In this document: positions 1 to 10,584 of the stretch, piece by piece
Layout of the letters: the number at the start of each line of letters is the position of its first letter
How positions within the stretch are numbered: the first letter of the stretch is position 1
NCBI RefSeq assembly: GCF_002237595.1
Contig: NZ_CP022529.1
Span: 1,240,001-1,304,000 of the forward strand
Source of the DNA: Labrenzia sp. VG12
GTDB taxonomy: Bacteria; Pseudomonadota; Alphaproteobacteria; Rhizobiales; Stappiaceae
Direction of reading: 5' to 3'
Length of the DNA: 64,000 bases
Position numbers and translations under genes: made by a program
Notes under the pieces: model-generated
Database searches by the model: none
What the model was told of the DNA's origin: nothing
The model's input: the letters and a program-made list of their open reading frames with translations, nothing else

Positions 1-22
1 GCAGCCGCCAGAGGAACGAACC

Positions 23-745
23 ATGAGCCGTGGAAAAAAGGGGTCCGGCGACCGGGGCCTGCACGTCAAGGTCAAGACAGCCGCAGGCCGTCGGGAATCG
101 TCGACCCGCTGGTTGTCGCGTCAATTGAATGATCCGTACGTGCGCCGGGCCAAGATCGATGGTTATCGTTCGCGGGCGGCCTACAAGCTGATTGAAATCG
201 ACGACAAGCACAAGCTCCTGAAGCCCGGATACCGGGTGGTCGATCTCGGCTGCGCACCGGGAGGCTGGTGTCAGGTTGCCGTGGAGCGCGTGCAGTCCAG
301 CGTCGAGGCGCCGAAAGTGGTCGGTATCGACTATCTCGATATGGATCACGTGCGCGGCACGACCTTTCTGAAGAAGGACTTTCTGGACGACGATGCTCCG
401 GACGCCCTGATGACCGCGCTTGGCGGGCACCGGCCCGATGTTGTCCTGTCCGACATGGCCGCACCGACAACCGGTCACAAGCAGACCGATCACCTGCGCA
501 CAACGCATCTTTTTGAAATTGCGATCGACTTTGCCCGCCGGAATCTGGTCCCCGGGGGCTCTTTCCTGGCGAAAGTCTTTCGCGGCGGCACCGAAAACGC
601 CATGCTTCAGGACCTGAAGCGTGAATTCAAATCCGTTTCGCATCTGAAGCCGCCGGCCAGCCGCAAGGAAAGCCCGGAACTCTATGTCATTGCCAAGGGC
701 TTTCGCGGCAGCGAGCTGCAAGACGGTGAGCCGTCCGATGACTGA
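23..745 (+). CDS. rlmE: 23S rRNA (uridine-2'-O)-methyltransferase RlmE (FtsJ/RrmJ)
   Basis: Methylates the 2'-OH of a conserved uridine in the A loop of 23S rRNA (U2552 in E. coli), using SAM, late in 50S assembly. The 240-residue protein has the SAM-binding motif DLGCAPGGW at residues 74-82. The family K-D-K-E catalytic tetrad can be traced in RAAYKL (Lys55), VLSDMAAP, FLAKVFRGG and SPELYV. A basic N-terminal tail of about 30 residues precedes the fold. The ATG follows AGAGGAA. The next gene starts inside its last codons, suggesting translational coupling. Family assignment is secure. Confidence 0.96.
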   Translation: MSRGKKGSGDRGLHVKVKTAAGRRESSTRWLSRQLNDPYVRRAKIDGYRSRAAYKLIEIDDKHKLLKPGYRVVDLGCAPGGWCQVAVERVQSSVEAPKVVGIDYLDMDHVRGTTFLKKDFLDDDAPDALMTALGGHRPDVVLSDMAAPTTGHKQTDHLRTTHLFEIAIDFARRNLVPGGSFLAKVFRGGTENAMLQDLKREFKSVSHLKPPASRKESPELYVIAKGFRGSELQDGEPSDD

Positions 746-1082
746 TGCGGACAAGCTGGCGCGGGCGCTTGAAGCTTCCTGGAGCCTCAAGTCGAGCACA
801 CTGTGGTCCGAAGACGTGCCAGCCGCCGGTCAATGTGGTGTCACGGCACTTGTTGCAAACGATGTTCTTGGCGCAGACATTCTGAAGACCCGGTACGGGT
901 TGATCTGGCACTTCTACAACCGGATCGAAGGCAGGCGGCACGACTTCACGGCGAGCCAGTTTGAGCGACCGGTTGCCTATGACGACCTTCCGGCGACCCG
1001 CGAAGAGGCCTTCGCGGACACCAACGCCGCGCAATATGACTATCTGCGCTCAACGGTCCTTGAGGCCTTGAAGGTTCGGTAA
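738..1082 (+). CDS. YunG-like protein
   Basis: A 114-residue protein resembling the YunG family named after a Bacillus subtilis protein; no biochemical role is established. Visible features are the WSLKSSTLW start of the domain, a GQCGVTALV segment typical of the family and a C-terminal acidic and aromatic stretch. I chose the ATG at 738, which overlaps the rlmE stop by 8 bases. An upstream in-frame start at 684 would lie deep inside rlmE and would add residues unlike the family. The overlap implies co-transcription with rlmE; a functional link is not evident. Confidence 0.75.
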   Translation: MTDADKLARALEASWSLKSSTLWSEDVPAAGQCGVTALVANDVLGADILKTRYGLIWHFYNRIEGRRHDFTASQFERPVAYDDLPATREEAFADTNAAQYDYLRSTVLEALKVR

Positions 1083-1240
1083 CGAGAATTCTGCCGGGTA
1101 TTTTAATAACCCTTTTCATTCTGTCACCTGCATGTTATTGACCCGCGCCAACTTCTCCGGCACAGCCGAAGCGACTCAAACGACGCTGACCTTTCCAGAA
1201 AGGCCGGCGTTTCAGCTATTTTCATAAAGGGGAATTGGCC

Positions 1241-2743
1241 ATGGCATCCTTTTTTGTTCCGTCAACCGGACAACAAGCTCTGACCTTTGACGATGTGTTG
1301 CTGATTCCCGGCCACTCGGAAGTCATGCCGGGCGAGGTCGATCTGAAGACCCGCGTGACCCGGGATCTTGAACTCAATATTCCGATCCTCTCGTCGGCCA
1401 TGGACACGGTCACGGAAGGCCGTCTTGCCATCGCCATGGCTCAGGCCGGCGGCATCGGCGTCGTTCACCGCAACCTGTCCCTCGACCAGCAGGCCGAAGA
1501 GGTCCGCATGGTCAAGAAATTCGAATCCGGGATGGTGGTCAATCCGCTCGTGATCGGTCCGGATGCGACCTTGCAGGATGCACTGGACCTGATGAAGCGC
1601 TTCGGCATTTCCGGGGTGCCGGTGGTCGAAAACGGCGGCTCAGGCGCTCAGGTCGCCGGCAAGCTGGTCGGCATCCTGACCAACCGCGATGTCCGTTTTG
1701 CGTCCAATCCGGACCAGAAGATCCACGAGCTGATGACCAAGGACAACCTGGTCACCGTCAGCGAGAATGTCAGCCAGGACGACGCCAAACGCCTGTTGCA
1801 CCAGAACAGGATCGAGAAGCTGCTGGTGGTGGACGAGAACCGCAACTGCATCGGCCTGATCACCGTCAAGGACATGGAAAAGGCGCAGCTGAACCCGAAT
1901 GCGTCGAAGGACCCCCAGGGGCGTCTTCGCGTTGCCGCCGCCACAAGTGTTGGCGAAGAAGGGTTTGCAAGGGCCGAGCGCCTGGTTGATGCGGGTGTTG
2001 ACATGGTCGTCGTCGACACGGCGCACGGCCATTCCCAAAAAGTTCTCGACATGGTCGCCCGTGTGAAGCAGCTGTCCAATTCGGTTCAGGTGCTGGCCGG
2101 CAATGTTGCCACGTCCGAGGCCACTAAGGCGTTGATCGATGCCGGCGCAGATGCGGTGAAGGTTGGTATCGGGCCCGGGTCGATCTGCACCACGCGCATT
2201 GTTGCCGGCGTTGGCGTGCCCCAGCTCACGGCGATCATGGAATCGGTCAACGAGGCCAACAAGCACGGCGTTCCGGTGGTCGCGGACGGCGGTATCAAGT
2301 ATTCCGGCGATCTCGCCAAGGCGATTGCCGCCGGTGCTGCGTCAGTCATGGTCGGCTCTCTGCTGGCCGGCACGGAAGAAAGCCCGGGCGAGGTCTATCT
2401 GCACCAGGGCCGGTCCTATAAATCTTATCGCGGCATGGGGTCTGTGGGCGCGATGGCCCGCGGATCCGCGGATCGCTATTTCCAGGCAGAAGTACGAGAC
2501 AGTCTGAAGCTGGTTCCGGAAGGCATCGAAGGACAGGTTCCCTACAAGGGCGCACTCGGTAGCGTGCTGCACCAGCTGGCAGGCGGCCTGCGTGCTGCCA
2601 TGGGCTATGTCGGTGGAAAGACCATCCAGGATTTTCAGGAAAAAGCACGGTTTGTGCAGATTTCCGGCGCCGGGCTCCGTGAGAGCCACGCACATGACGT
2701 GACCATCACGCGGGAAAGCCCGAACTATCCGTCCAACGTTTGA
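1241..2743 (+). CDS. guaB: inosine-5'-monophosphate dehydrogenase GuaB
   Basis: Catalyses NAD-dependent oxidation of IMP to XMP, the committed step of GMP synthesis, in the cytoplasm. The 500-residue protein has the usual (beta/alpha)8 barrel interrupted by a paired CBS region around residues 95-210. The catalytic cysteine lies in GIGPGSICTTR, and the phosphate-binding loop and mobile flap follow (GMGSVGAM, QVPYKGALG). The ATG at 1241 is preceded by AAAGGGG at good spacing; a TTG two codons upstream is less likely. guaA, the next pathway step, lies 2.8 kb downstream on the same strand, separated by two other genes. Confidence 0.97.
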   Translation: MASFFVPSTGQQALTFDDVLLIPGHSEVMPGEVDLKTRVTRDLELNIPILSSAMDTVTEGRLAIAMAQAGGIGVVHRNLSLDQQAEEVRMVKKFESGMVVNPLVIGPDATLQDALDLMKRFGISGVPVVENGGSGAQVAGKLVGILTNRDVRFASNPDQKIHELMTKDNLVTVSENVSQDDAKRLLHQNRIEKLLVVDENRNCIGLITVKDMEKAQLNPNASKDPQGRLRVAAATSVGEEGFARAERLVDAGVDMVVVDTAHGHSQKVLDMVARVKQLSNSVQVLAGNVATSEATKALIDAGADAVKVGIGPGSICTTRIVAGVGVPQLTAIMESVNEANKHGVPVVADGGIKYSGDLAKAIAAGAASVMVGSLLAGTEESPGEVYLHQGRSYKSYRGMGSVGAMARGSADRYFQAEVRDSLKLVPEGIEGQVPYKGALGSVLHQLAGGLRAAMGYVGGKTIQDFQEKARFVQISGAGLRESHAHDVTITRESPNYPSNV

Positions 2744-2787
2744 TCCGATTGGGATCGAAAAGACCGGCCAGTCTGCAAAGGAACAGC

Positions 2788-4080
2788 ATGAAAGATGGCG
2801 GACGCCTCGCGGCGGCAATTGAAGTCCTCACCGAGGTGGAAACACGCCATCGACCGGTTCAGATCGCGTTGAAGGACTGGGGTGCTGCCCATCGGTTTGC
2901 CGGGTCGGGGGACCGGACCGTGATCGGCAATCTGGTGTTCGACGCCCTGCGCAACAAGGCCTCGCTCAGCGCGCGGATGCGCTCCGATGCGCCTCGGGCG
3001 CTGGCGCTGGCCACCTATTGCATCACCTGGGACAAGGGCGTCGACACGCTGGTTGAGGTGCTTGATGGCGACAGGCACGCGCCCGAAGCGCTGACGGAAG
3101 GCGAGCGCGAGGCGCTCACCGCCGATCAGGTTTCCGAGATCACGCCCACGCAGGAAGCCGATGTCCCGGACTGGCTTTGGCCGAAATTTGTATCCGCCTT
3201 CGGTGAAAATGCCGTCGACGAGGGCAGAGCGCTCGCCACCCGCGCACCTGTCGATCTCAGGACCAACACGCTGAAATCCGAGCGGGACAAGATGATCAAG
3301 CGCCTGGGACATACTGGCGCGGTGGCCACACCTCACTCACCGATTGGTCTGCGCATCGAAGCCAAACCCGGCCCGGGGCGGATGCCGCATGTCCAGGCCG
3401 AAGAAGGCTATCGCAAAGGCTGGTTTGAACTCCAGGACGAAGCAAGCCAGCTTGCTGCGCATCTCGCACAGGCAAAGCCCGGAGAGCAGGTTCTGGACTA
3501 CTGCGCCGGCGGTGGTGGGAAAACGCTGGCCTTTGCTGCAGCCATGCAGAACAAGGGCCAGCTCTATGCCTATGACGCCGACCGGCTGCGTCTAGCACCG
3601 ATCCATGAGCGGCTGCAGCGGGCAGGTGTGCGCAATATCCAGGTGCGAGACCCGGCAAGTTCCAGCCTTGATGACCTGGTCGGGCAGATGGATCTCGTTT
3701 TTATTGATGCGCCTTGTACCGGGACCGGTGTCTGGCGCCGCCGCCCGGATTCCAAGTGGCGCCTGACGGAGAAGGCCCTGGAAGAACGTCTCCAGGATCA
3801 ACGTCACGTTCTGGAAAACGCATCCCGATACGTTCGCAAGGGCGGTCGCCTTGCTTATGCGACCTGCTCGATCCTTGCAGATGAGAACCAGGACCAGATC
3901 GACCGGTTCCTGAAGGATCATCCGGAGTATCAGCCCGTGTCGGTGAGGGATGTCTGGGAGAAGACACTCACCGGAACCAGTGCGCCGAAATATGTTTCCG
4001 AGCGTGGTGACCTGACGCTGACCCCGGCTTCGACCCAGACGGACGGCTTCTTCATTTCCCTGCTGATGCGCAACGTATAA
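2788..4080 (+). CDS. RsmB/NOP2-family rRNA (cytosine-C5)-methyltransferase
   Basis: A SAM-dependent RNA m5C methyltransferase of the RsmB/RsmF group, about 430 residues. Motif I reads DYCAGGGGKTLAFA. The two cysteines of the catalytic mechanism are present: the nucleophile in ATCSI (motif VI) and the release cysteine in DAPCTGTG (motif IV). The N-terminal region lacks a clear NusB-like domain, so the exact target (16S C967 or C1407 type) cannot be fixed. The ATG at 2788 has AAAGGA just upstream; a TTG at 2740 overlapping the guaB stop is less likely. It lies 44 bases after guaB and may be co-transcribed with it. Confidence 0.88.
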   Translation: MKDGGRLAAAIEVLTEVETRHRPVQIALKDWGAAHRFAGSGDRTVIGNLVFDALRNKASLSARMRSDAPRALALATYCITWDKGVDTLVEVLDGDRHAPEALTEGEREALTADQVSEITPTQEADVPDWLWPKFVSAFGENAVDEGRALATRAPVDLRTNTLKSERDKMIKRLGHTGAVATPHSPIGLRIEAKPGPGRMPHVQAEEGYRKGWFELQDEASQLAAHLAQAKPGEQVLDYCAGGGGKTLAFAAAMQNKGQLYAYDADRLRLAPIHERLQRAGVRNIQVRDPASSSLDDLVGQMDLVFIDAPCTGTGVWRRRPDSKWRLTEKALEERLQDQRHVLENASRYVRKGGRLAYATCSILADENQDQIDRFLKDHPEYQPVSVRDVWEKTLTGTSAPKYVSERGDLTLTPASTQTDGFFISLLMRNV

Positions 4081-4108
4081 AGACCGCGCTGGACATCGGT
4101 CATTAGCT

Positions 4109-5311
4109 TCAGGTTCGATCCTGCCTGCGCAGGCCAAGGACATTTGGCAGCTGGTTGTCGTCTGCGGTCAACAGCGCATCTACCCGATCAAGAGCAGGTG
4201 ACTGAGGCGAGGAATTTCTGTCTCCGGCCTCGATCTGTCCGGAGATGTCACTCTCGGTGGAAAGCGTTGTTTGCGCTTCGCCTGAGGGGGCGTTGGAGAG
4301 ATCCTGCACCGGCTTAGGCACGACAACTCCGTCCTTGCCAATATCCTGGATAAGTTCTTTCACTAGCTGGCGAACGTCCGAATCCAGCCCGGAGCCAGCA
4401 ACCAGACACGTCAGCACCGATCTTGCCTGACCGGGATATTTCAATGCGGCAAGCGCTGCCCCCAGCGCGTTCAAAGGTTCCCTGGCCCCCATGTCCAGGT
4501 CGTGCGCCGCCAGGGCGTGACGGAGCGCCGCCGTGTGATCGGCTCGTTTTCTGGAAAGCGTGCTGAGACGCACATGGCTGGTGGCGGAGCGCGGGTTGAG
4601 CTTCAAGGCTGCTTCGGCGGCTTCCACCGCGTCATCCAGATGGCCTTTTCCCTGGAGCGCGTCCGATAGCAGTTCAAGAGGCACCGGATCGGCAGGTGCA
4701 TTTTCGCAGGCACGGAGCGCCAGTTCGATCACCTCGTCGAACCGCTTGCGCAGCAACAGTGTCTGACACAATCCGGTCAGTGCGGGGCCGTAATCGGGGT
4801 CCAGCTTCAACGCCTTGCGATAGGCTGCAATCGCCGCCGCCATCTGATCGGTTCTGGATTGTGTTTCGGCGAACAGAGACAGCGCTGCCGCGCTGTCGGG
4901 GAGCAGGTCAAGCAACTGCCGGGCAGGGCCAACAGCTTCCAATGACCGATCTTCCTTCAAAAGGACACTCGCCAGACCGTAAAGCGCATTTCGGCTTTCG
5001 GGCGCATTTGCAAGCACCTCCGCGAAACACTGCTCGGCGTTGGCATAATCGTTCATCAGCAAGTGGCAATTGCCGAGGCTGGCACGTGCGTTGAGATTGT
5101 CCGGTTCGGCAAAGACGATCCTGCGCAATTGCGACAGGGCTTCGTCCAGATAACCGTTCTGAAGCAGTGCAGAGGCGGTTCTGTAGGCGATTTCCGTGTC
5201 GTCCGGAGACAACTCCTGCGCCTTCAGATAGGACACCAGTGCCTTGTCGACCTGACCGGCGGTTTCCAGGGCTACGGCTTCGTCAAACGCTTTACGGGCA
5301 GCTGCTGTCAT
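4109..5311 (-). CDS. tetratricopeptide-repeat protein
   Basis: A 400-residue protein built largely of TPR units. Helical pairs recur about every 34 residues from residue 5 to about 290, with the A/G-Y-A-x8-P spacing visible (for example ALSYLKAQELSPDD-like and ALKLDPDYGPAL segments). There is no signal peptide or membrane segment, so it is probably a cytoplasmic scaffold. The last 70 residues are polar and low in complexity. It is convergent with the rsmB-like gene and divergent from guaA. The ATG at 5311 is preceded on its strand by GAGGAAA. No partner can be named from context. Confidence 0.8.
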   Translation of the reverse strand: MTAAARKAFDEAVALETAGQVDKALVSYLKAQELSPDDTEIAYRTASALLQNGYLDEALSQLRRIVFAEPDNLNARASLGNCHLLMNDYANAEQCFAEVLANAPESRNALYGLASVLLKEDRSLEAVGPARQLLDLLPDSAAALSLFAETQSRTDQMAAAIAAYRKALKLDPDYGPALTGLCQTLLLRKRFDEVIELALRACENAPADPVPLELLSDALQGKGHLDDAVEAAEAALKLNPRSATSHVRLSTLSRKRADHTAALRHALAAHDLDMGAREPLNALGAALAALKYPGQARSVLTCLVAGSGLDSDVRQLVKELIQDIGKDGVVVPKPVQDLSNAPSGEAQTTLSTESDISGQIEAGDRNSSPQSPALDRVDALLTADDNQLPNVLGLRRQDRT

Positions 5312-5576
5312 CTGGTGCGGATTTCCTCAGGGCACGGATGGTTCGTCCTGTCGACATGTCAGACGAAGCAGGCGTGCATCCCCAGCCTAAGGAGGCACAG
5401 GACGGCGGTCAAAAGGGAAAATGAACGGTGCACAGCTTGTCCGCCGATTTATTTGCCGGCCAAACTCGCAGCGCAGAATGAAGACCAGGCGCGCTGGAAG
5501 AGAAATTCTTGTGCGGGAGCGGAAAGAGCGCGAAATTCGGGTTCAAATTGGCGAAAAGACCGGTTAGAAGCTGGCC

Positions 5577-7148
<1,572 letters not shown>

Positions 7149-7269
7149 GCCGAATTGTCAAAAGGGTCCGGTTGGCGGCGATTGATTAACGGATTGGCCG
7201 TATAAGGGCCAGGTCCGACAAGAGGGGGGCGGCGTTTTGGGCCCCTCCATAATCAACAGGGTTGTCGAT

Positions 7270-7962
7270 ATGGGTGCGCTGACACGGCTTCTTTCCGGCT
7301 ATGAAACAGACGGTTTCAGCTTTGGCAAGGCTGCCAGAAAGAGAAGAATTCAGCTTTTCTGCGACTTGATCACCAAGACGTTTCAGGAAAAAGGGTTTGT
7401 CCGCATCCTGGATATCGGGGGCACCGTCCAGTACTGGCGGATCGTGGACGAGGCCTTTCTGGAAGCCAACAAGGTTCAGATCACGCTCCTGAACCTGCCC
7501 GGCTCCCAGGCCTTCGAAGCGCAGGGGCGCTTTTCCTTCATGACCGGCGATGCCACGAAGGATATCTGGAGCGAGCTCAATGCAGATGACTTTGATCTGA
7601 TCCATTCCAATTCGGTCATCGAGCATGTCGGCGACTGGGCGCAGATGAAACGGTACGCGGCGAACATCAAGGACTTTCCCGGCGGCTATTTCGTTCAGAC
7701 CCCCAATTTCTGGTTTCCGGTGGAACCGCATTGCATGACGCCGATCTTTCATTGGCTGCCCAAAGCCACAAGGGTCTGGCTTGTCCGTCATTTTTCACTT
7801 GGGCACTGGCCCAAGGCGTCTTCAACCGACGAGGCCGTGGAAACGGTGGAGAGCGCCCGATTGCTCAATCACGCCATGTTCGTGGCACTTTTCGACGATG
7901 CGTCGATCCGCAAGGAAAAGATCACCTTCCTGACCAAGTCCTTCATGGCAATCAGGGGCTAG
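7270..7962 (+). CDS. class I SAM-dependent methyltransferase
   Basis: A 230-residue Rossmann-fold methyltransferase. Motif I is seen as ILDIGGT around residue 45, and the acidic segment and motif IV region as DLIHSNSVIEHV, so a Methyltransf_11-like fold is likely. The segment after it contains many aromatic residues and Pro (FVQTPNFWFPVEPH), as in sugar- or lipid-modifying methyltransferases, but the substrate is unknown. Start choice: the ATG at 7270 has AGGG eight bases upstream; a TTG at 7237 would add 11 residues. It stands alone between guaA and a cysteine-rich gene. Confidence 0.75.
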   Translation: MGALTRLLSGYETDGFSFGKAARKRRIQLFCDLITKTFQEKGFVRILDIGGTVQYWRIVDEAFLEANKVQITLLNLPGSQAFEAQGRFSFMTGDATKDIWSELNADDFDLIHSNSVIEHVGDWAQMKRYAANIKDFPGGYFVQTPNFWFPVEPHCMTPIFHWLPKATRVWLVRHFSLGHWPKASSTDEAVETVESARLLNHAMFVALFDDASIRKEKITFLTKSFMAIRG

Positions 7963-7994
7963 GGATCTGTTGATCGCCCGCAGGCTGGCGGAGC

Positions 7995-8567
7995 ATGTCT
8001 TTGCTGCGGCAACACGAGGAAAGCACAGACCCGGTGGCCCAACTGCCCGACCTGAGACCCGACTGTTACGCCTGCGCTGCGCTTTGCTGCGTCGTGTTTC
8101 CGTTCGACAAGTCTGAATCATTTGCCATCGACAAGGGGGCGGGAGAAGTCTGTCCGAACCTCGACGATTGCAACAAGTGTCGTGTTTTTGACGACCGCGA
8201 GGCCCTCGGCTTCAAAGGCTGCATCACCTATGACTGCTTTGGCGCCGGCCAGGTGGTCTCGCAAACTGTTTTCAAGGGGCGCAGCTGGCGTGACGAGCCG
8301 GCACTAGCCAATCGCATGGGGGCTGCGCTCTCGGTCCTGCGCCGCGTCCACGAACAATTGCTGTTGCTGGACACCGCTGAAAAACTGCCGCTCGACAAGG
8401 AAGAAAGCGCTCGGCTGGAAGGCCTGAGACTGGAACTGGCACCCGACACGGACTGGACGGAACTATCGCTCGCAGACTATCCGATAGATGTGACCGTCTC
8501 AAAGGTTTCACGTTTTCTGCGGGATTTGCGGCGTCATGTGGCGCCGCGGACTATTGGGCGCAGTTGA
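7995..8567 (+). CDS. cysteine-rich protein of unknown function
   Basis: A 190-residue soluble protein with nine cysteines clustered in the first 85 residues: CYACAALCC, CPNLDDCNKCRVF and GCITYDCFGAGQ. The pattern looks like a metal or Fe-S binding module. From memory, the same module occurs fused in front of pentapeptide repeats in some actinobacterial proteins; here no pentapeptide repeats follow, only an alpha-helical tail rich in Leu, Arg and Glu. Its last 17 bases overlap the end of the convergent DksA-like gene. No function is claimed. Confidence 0.65.
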   Translation: MSLLRQHEESTDPVAQLPDLRPDCYACAALCCVVFPFDKSESFAIDKGAGEVCPNLDDCNKCRVFDDREALGFKGCITYDCFGAGQVVSQTVFKGRSWRDEPALANRMGAALSVLRRVHEQLLLLDTAEKLPLDKEESARLEGLRLELAPDTDWTELSLADYPIDVTVSKVSRFLRDLRRHVAPRTIGRS

Positions 8568-8886
8568 TGCAGAACGCAGCCGCCGGGTCAACGTCCAGTC
8601 GTTTTGAGGCAATCTCTTCGCCGCATTCGACACAATACCCGTAGTCGCCTGCCGCCAGCCGACCAAGAGCCGCATCGATCCGTTGTATCTGCGCCCGGCG
8701 TTGACGTTCCGATGCCTGTGCCATGGCCTGTCCCTGCAACGCATCCATGCGTGAAAGACGGCCGACGGATTGCTGGTCCAGCTCCACTGTGGCACGCGCC
8801 TCACCGGACATCTCGCTGAAAGCTTCCAGTTCCTGCTTCAAAGCCAGAAGGTGCTCCCGAATGAGGCTGTTTTTCCTATCTTCCAT
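8551..8886 (-). CDS. TraR/DksA family C4-type zinc-finger protein
   Basis: A 111-residue protein of the short DksA/TraR group, which bind RNA polymerase through its secondary channel or act as related small regulators. The C-terminal zinc finger has four cysteines, YCVECGEE then FCINCAQ. A helical coiled-coil-like stretch rich in Glu, Arg and Gln precedes it. Two start codons are close: the ATG at 8892 abuts the GGAGG with no spacer, while the ATG at 8886 has a six-base spacer and is chosen. It is shorter than E. coli DksA (151 residues), so it is a paralogue rather than DksA itself. Confidence 0.85.
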   Translation of the reverse strand: MEDRKNSLIREHLLALKQELEAFSEMSGEARATVELDQQSVGRLSRMDALQGQAMAQASERQRRAQIQRIDAALGRLAAGDYGYCVECGEEIASKRLDVDPAAAFCINCAQ

Positions 8887-8988
8887 ACCCATCCTCCGGC
8901 GGGAAGCATGCCCCCGCCGGATCTGTGCCGCAAGTCACGGTGTGTTTCCCGCGTTCCAGGCGTATCTCGGTAAACGCGGGAAGTCCGC

Positions 8989-10002
8989 CTAGAAACCGGT
9001 GAGCACGATCTTGCCGATCGTGGCATTGCTTTCGATCTGGCGGTGCGCGTCCAGCAAGTTTTCTGCATTGATGGGTTCAATCGTCCTTGAAAGGGTGGTG
9101 CGCACCTTGCCCGCATCCACAAGCTCCGAAACCTTGTTGAGCAGGGTTTGTTGCGCCTTCATGTCGGCTGTCTGAAACATGGAACGGGTGAACATGAACT
9201 CCCAGTGCACTGAGACGGCCTTCGGCTTGAAGGGCATGATGCTCAGATCCTCCGGATCGTCGATCAGGGCAAACCGTCCCTGGGGTGCGATCATCGCGGC
9301 AATGTCGTCCAGATGCTGACCTGTATGGGTCGTTGAAAACACAAAGCCCGGTGCATCGATGTTCAGCGCTTCAAGCTGATCTGCCATTGGCTTTGAATGA
9401 TCGAGCACATGATGTGCTCCGAGCTCCCGGCACCAGGCCTGGCTCTCCGGACGGGATGCGGTCGCGACGACAGTCAGGTCCGTCAACTGGCGCGCAAGCT
9501 GAATGGCGATCGAACCGACGCCGCCGGACCCGCCGATGATCAAAAGGCTGCGGGTTTTGCCCGGGACCGGGTCGTTCACTTTCAACCGGTCGAACAGCGC
9601 CTCAAAGGCGGTGATGGCCGTCAGCGGCAAGGCGGCTGCCTCGGCGAAGCTGAGGCTTCCCGGCTTGCGCCCGACAATGCGCTCGTCGACGAGGTGAAAT
9701 TCGGCGTTTGTGCCCGGCCTTGTCAGATCTCCGGCGTAGTAAACGTCATCGCCCACCTTGAAGTCGGTGACGTCCGGGCCCGTTGCGACAACGGTTCCCG
9801 CGGCGTCATAGCCGAGCACAACCGGGGTGTCGTTTTCCGATGCACGGCGTTGCCGAACCTTCGTGTCGACCGGGTTCACCGCAACGGCTTTCACCTCGAC
9901 CAGAAGGTCCGAACCGGACGGTGATGGTTTCGGCAGATCGAGATCCTGAAGGGCATTCGGATCGTTTGAGGGGAGGCTTTGATAATATCCAATGGCACGC
10001 AT
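8989..10002 (-). CDS. zinc-type alcohol dehydrogenase-like / quinone oxidoreductase family protein
   Basis: A 337-residue medium-chain dehydrogenase/reductase. The GroES-like half contains VLGYDAAGTVVATG and the Rossmann half IGGSGGVGSIAIQLARQ, the NADPH-binding motif. The structural zinc cysteines are absent, as in the zeta-crystallin/quinone oxidoreductase branch. The ATG at 10002 has AGGAGA six bases upstream; a longer reading to 10086 is less plausible. It is transcribed divergently from an HxlR regulator 104 bases away, an arrangement typical of electrophile- or quinone-responsive reductases. Likely role: NADPH-dependent reduction of quinones or reactive carbonyls (inference). Confidence 0.85.
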   Translation of the reverse strand: MRAIGYYQSLPSNDPNALQDLDLPKPSPSGSDLLVEVKAVAVNPVDTKVRQRRASENDTPVVLGYDAAGTVVATGPDVTDFKVGDDVYYAGDLTRPGTNAEFHLVDERIVGRKPGSLSFAEAAALPLTAITAFEALFDRLKVNDPVPGKTRSLLIIGGSGGVGSIAIQLARQLTDLTVVATASRPESQAWCRELGAHHVLDHSKPMADQLEALNIDAPGFVFSTTHTGQHLDDIAAMIAPQGRFALIDDPEDLSIMPFKPKAVSVHWEFMFTRSMFQTADMKAQQTLLNKVSELVDAGKVRTTLSRTIEPINAENLLDAHRQIESNATIGKIVLTGF

Positions 10003-10106
10003 GTGTGTCTCCTGATTTGCGTGCCCCTCAAAATGACCATAAAACATGGAAGCGCAAGAATGCACAATTTGGGCAGTTACCGACACAAGAGAACCTAAGG
10101 CACAAG

Positions 10107-10505
10107 ATGGATACCTTGAAGAAAGCCAAGTCTGAGAAGGATACTTACGATTGCCATCCGGGCTGTGCTGTCGAGGCCGCGCTCAGCCTGATCGATGGCA
10201 AATGGAAAGGCGTCATCCTGTTCCTGCTGCTCGACAGGGAGGTGCTTCGGTTCAACGAGTTTCAAAAGGCCCTGCCGAACATCACGCAGCGGGTTCTGAC
10301 GGCCCAGCTGCGCAGCATGGAGGCGGACGGCCTTCTGACCAGAACAGTTTATCCCGTGGTACCGCCCAAGGTGGAATACAGCTTGACCGAATTGGGAGCG
10401 TCCCTGGAACCGGTGATCAAGGCCCTGGCCGGATGGGGCAACGCGAACAGGTCGCTCTGGCCCAAGGGCTTCAAGCGGGACGCTCATCTGCAACAGGCTG
10501 GCTGA
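10107..10505 (+). CDS. HxlR-family winged-helix transcriptional regulator
   Basis: A 132-residue winged helix-turn-helix protein with the HxlR core (LIDGKWKGVILFLL, then LPNITQRVLTAQLR as recognition region, and VEYSLTELG in the wing). Cysteines 16 and 20 lie just before the domain (YDCHPGCAVE), where redox- or quinone-sensing members such as YodB and QorR carry their sensing cysteine. The ATG at 10107 follows TAAGG; the open frame extends far upstream but that part would overlap the divergent reductase gene. Likely controls that neighbour and itself through the shared 104-base intergenic region (inference). Confidence 0.88.
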   Translation: MDTLKKAKSEKDTYDCHPGCAVEAALSLIDGKWKGVILFLLLDREVLRFNEFQKALPNITQRVLTAQLRSMEADGLLTRTVYPVVPPKVEYSLTELGASLEPVIKALAGWGNANRSLWPKGFKRDAHLQQAG

Positions 10506-10584
10506 CGCACTCGTGATTTTTACAAGGGCTCGATAACGGTCAGGATGCCTGCCTGCCGCAAACACCCCAATCACGGACGATCAG

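Noticed and set aside
7212..7247. Possible terminator after guaA (GAGGGG ... CCCCTC)
   Set aside because: Six-base stem with a large loop and no T tract; not convincing.
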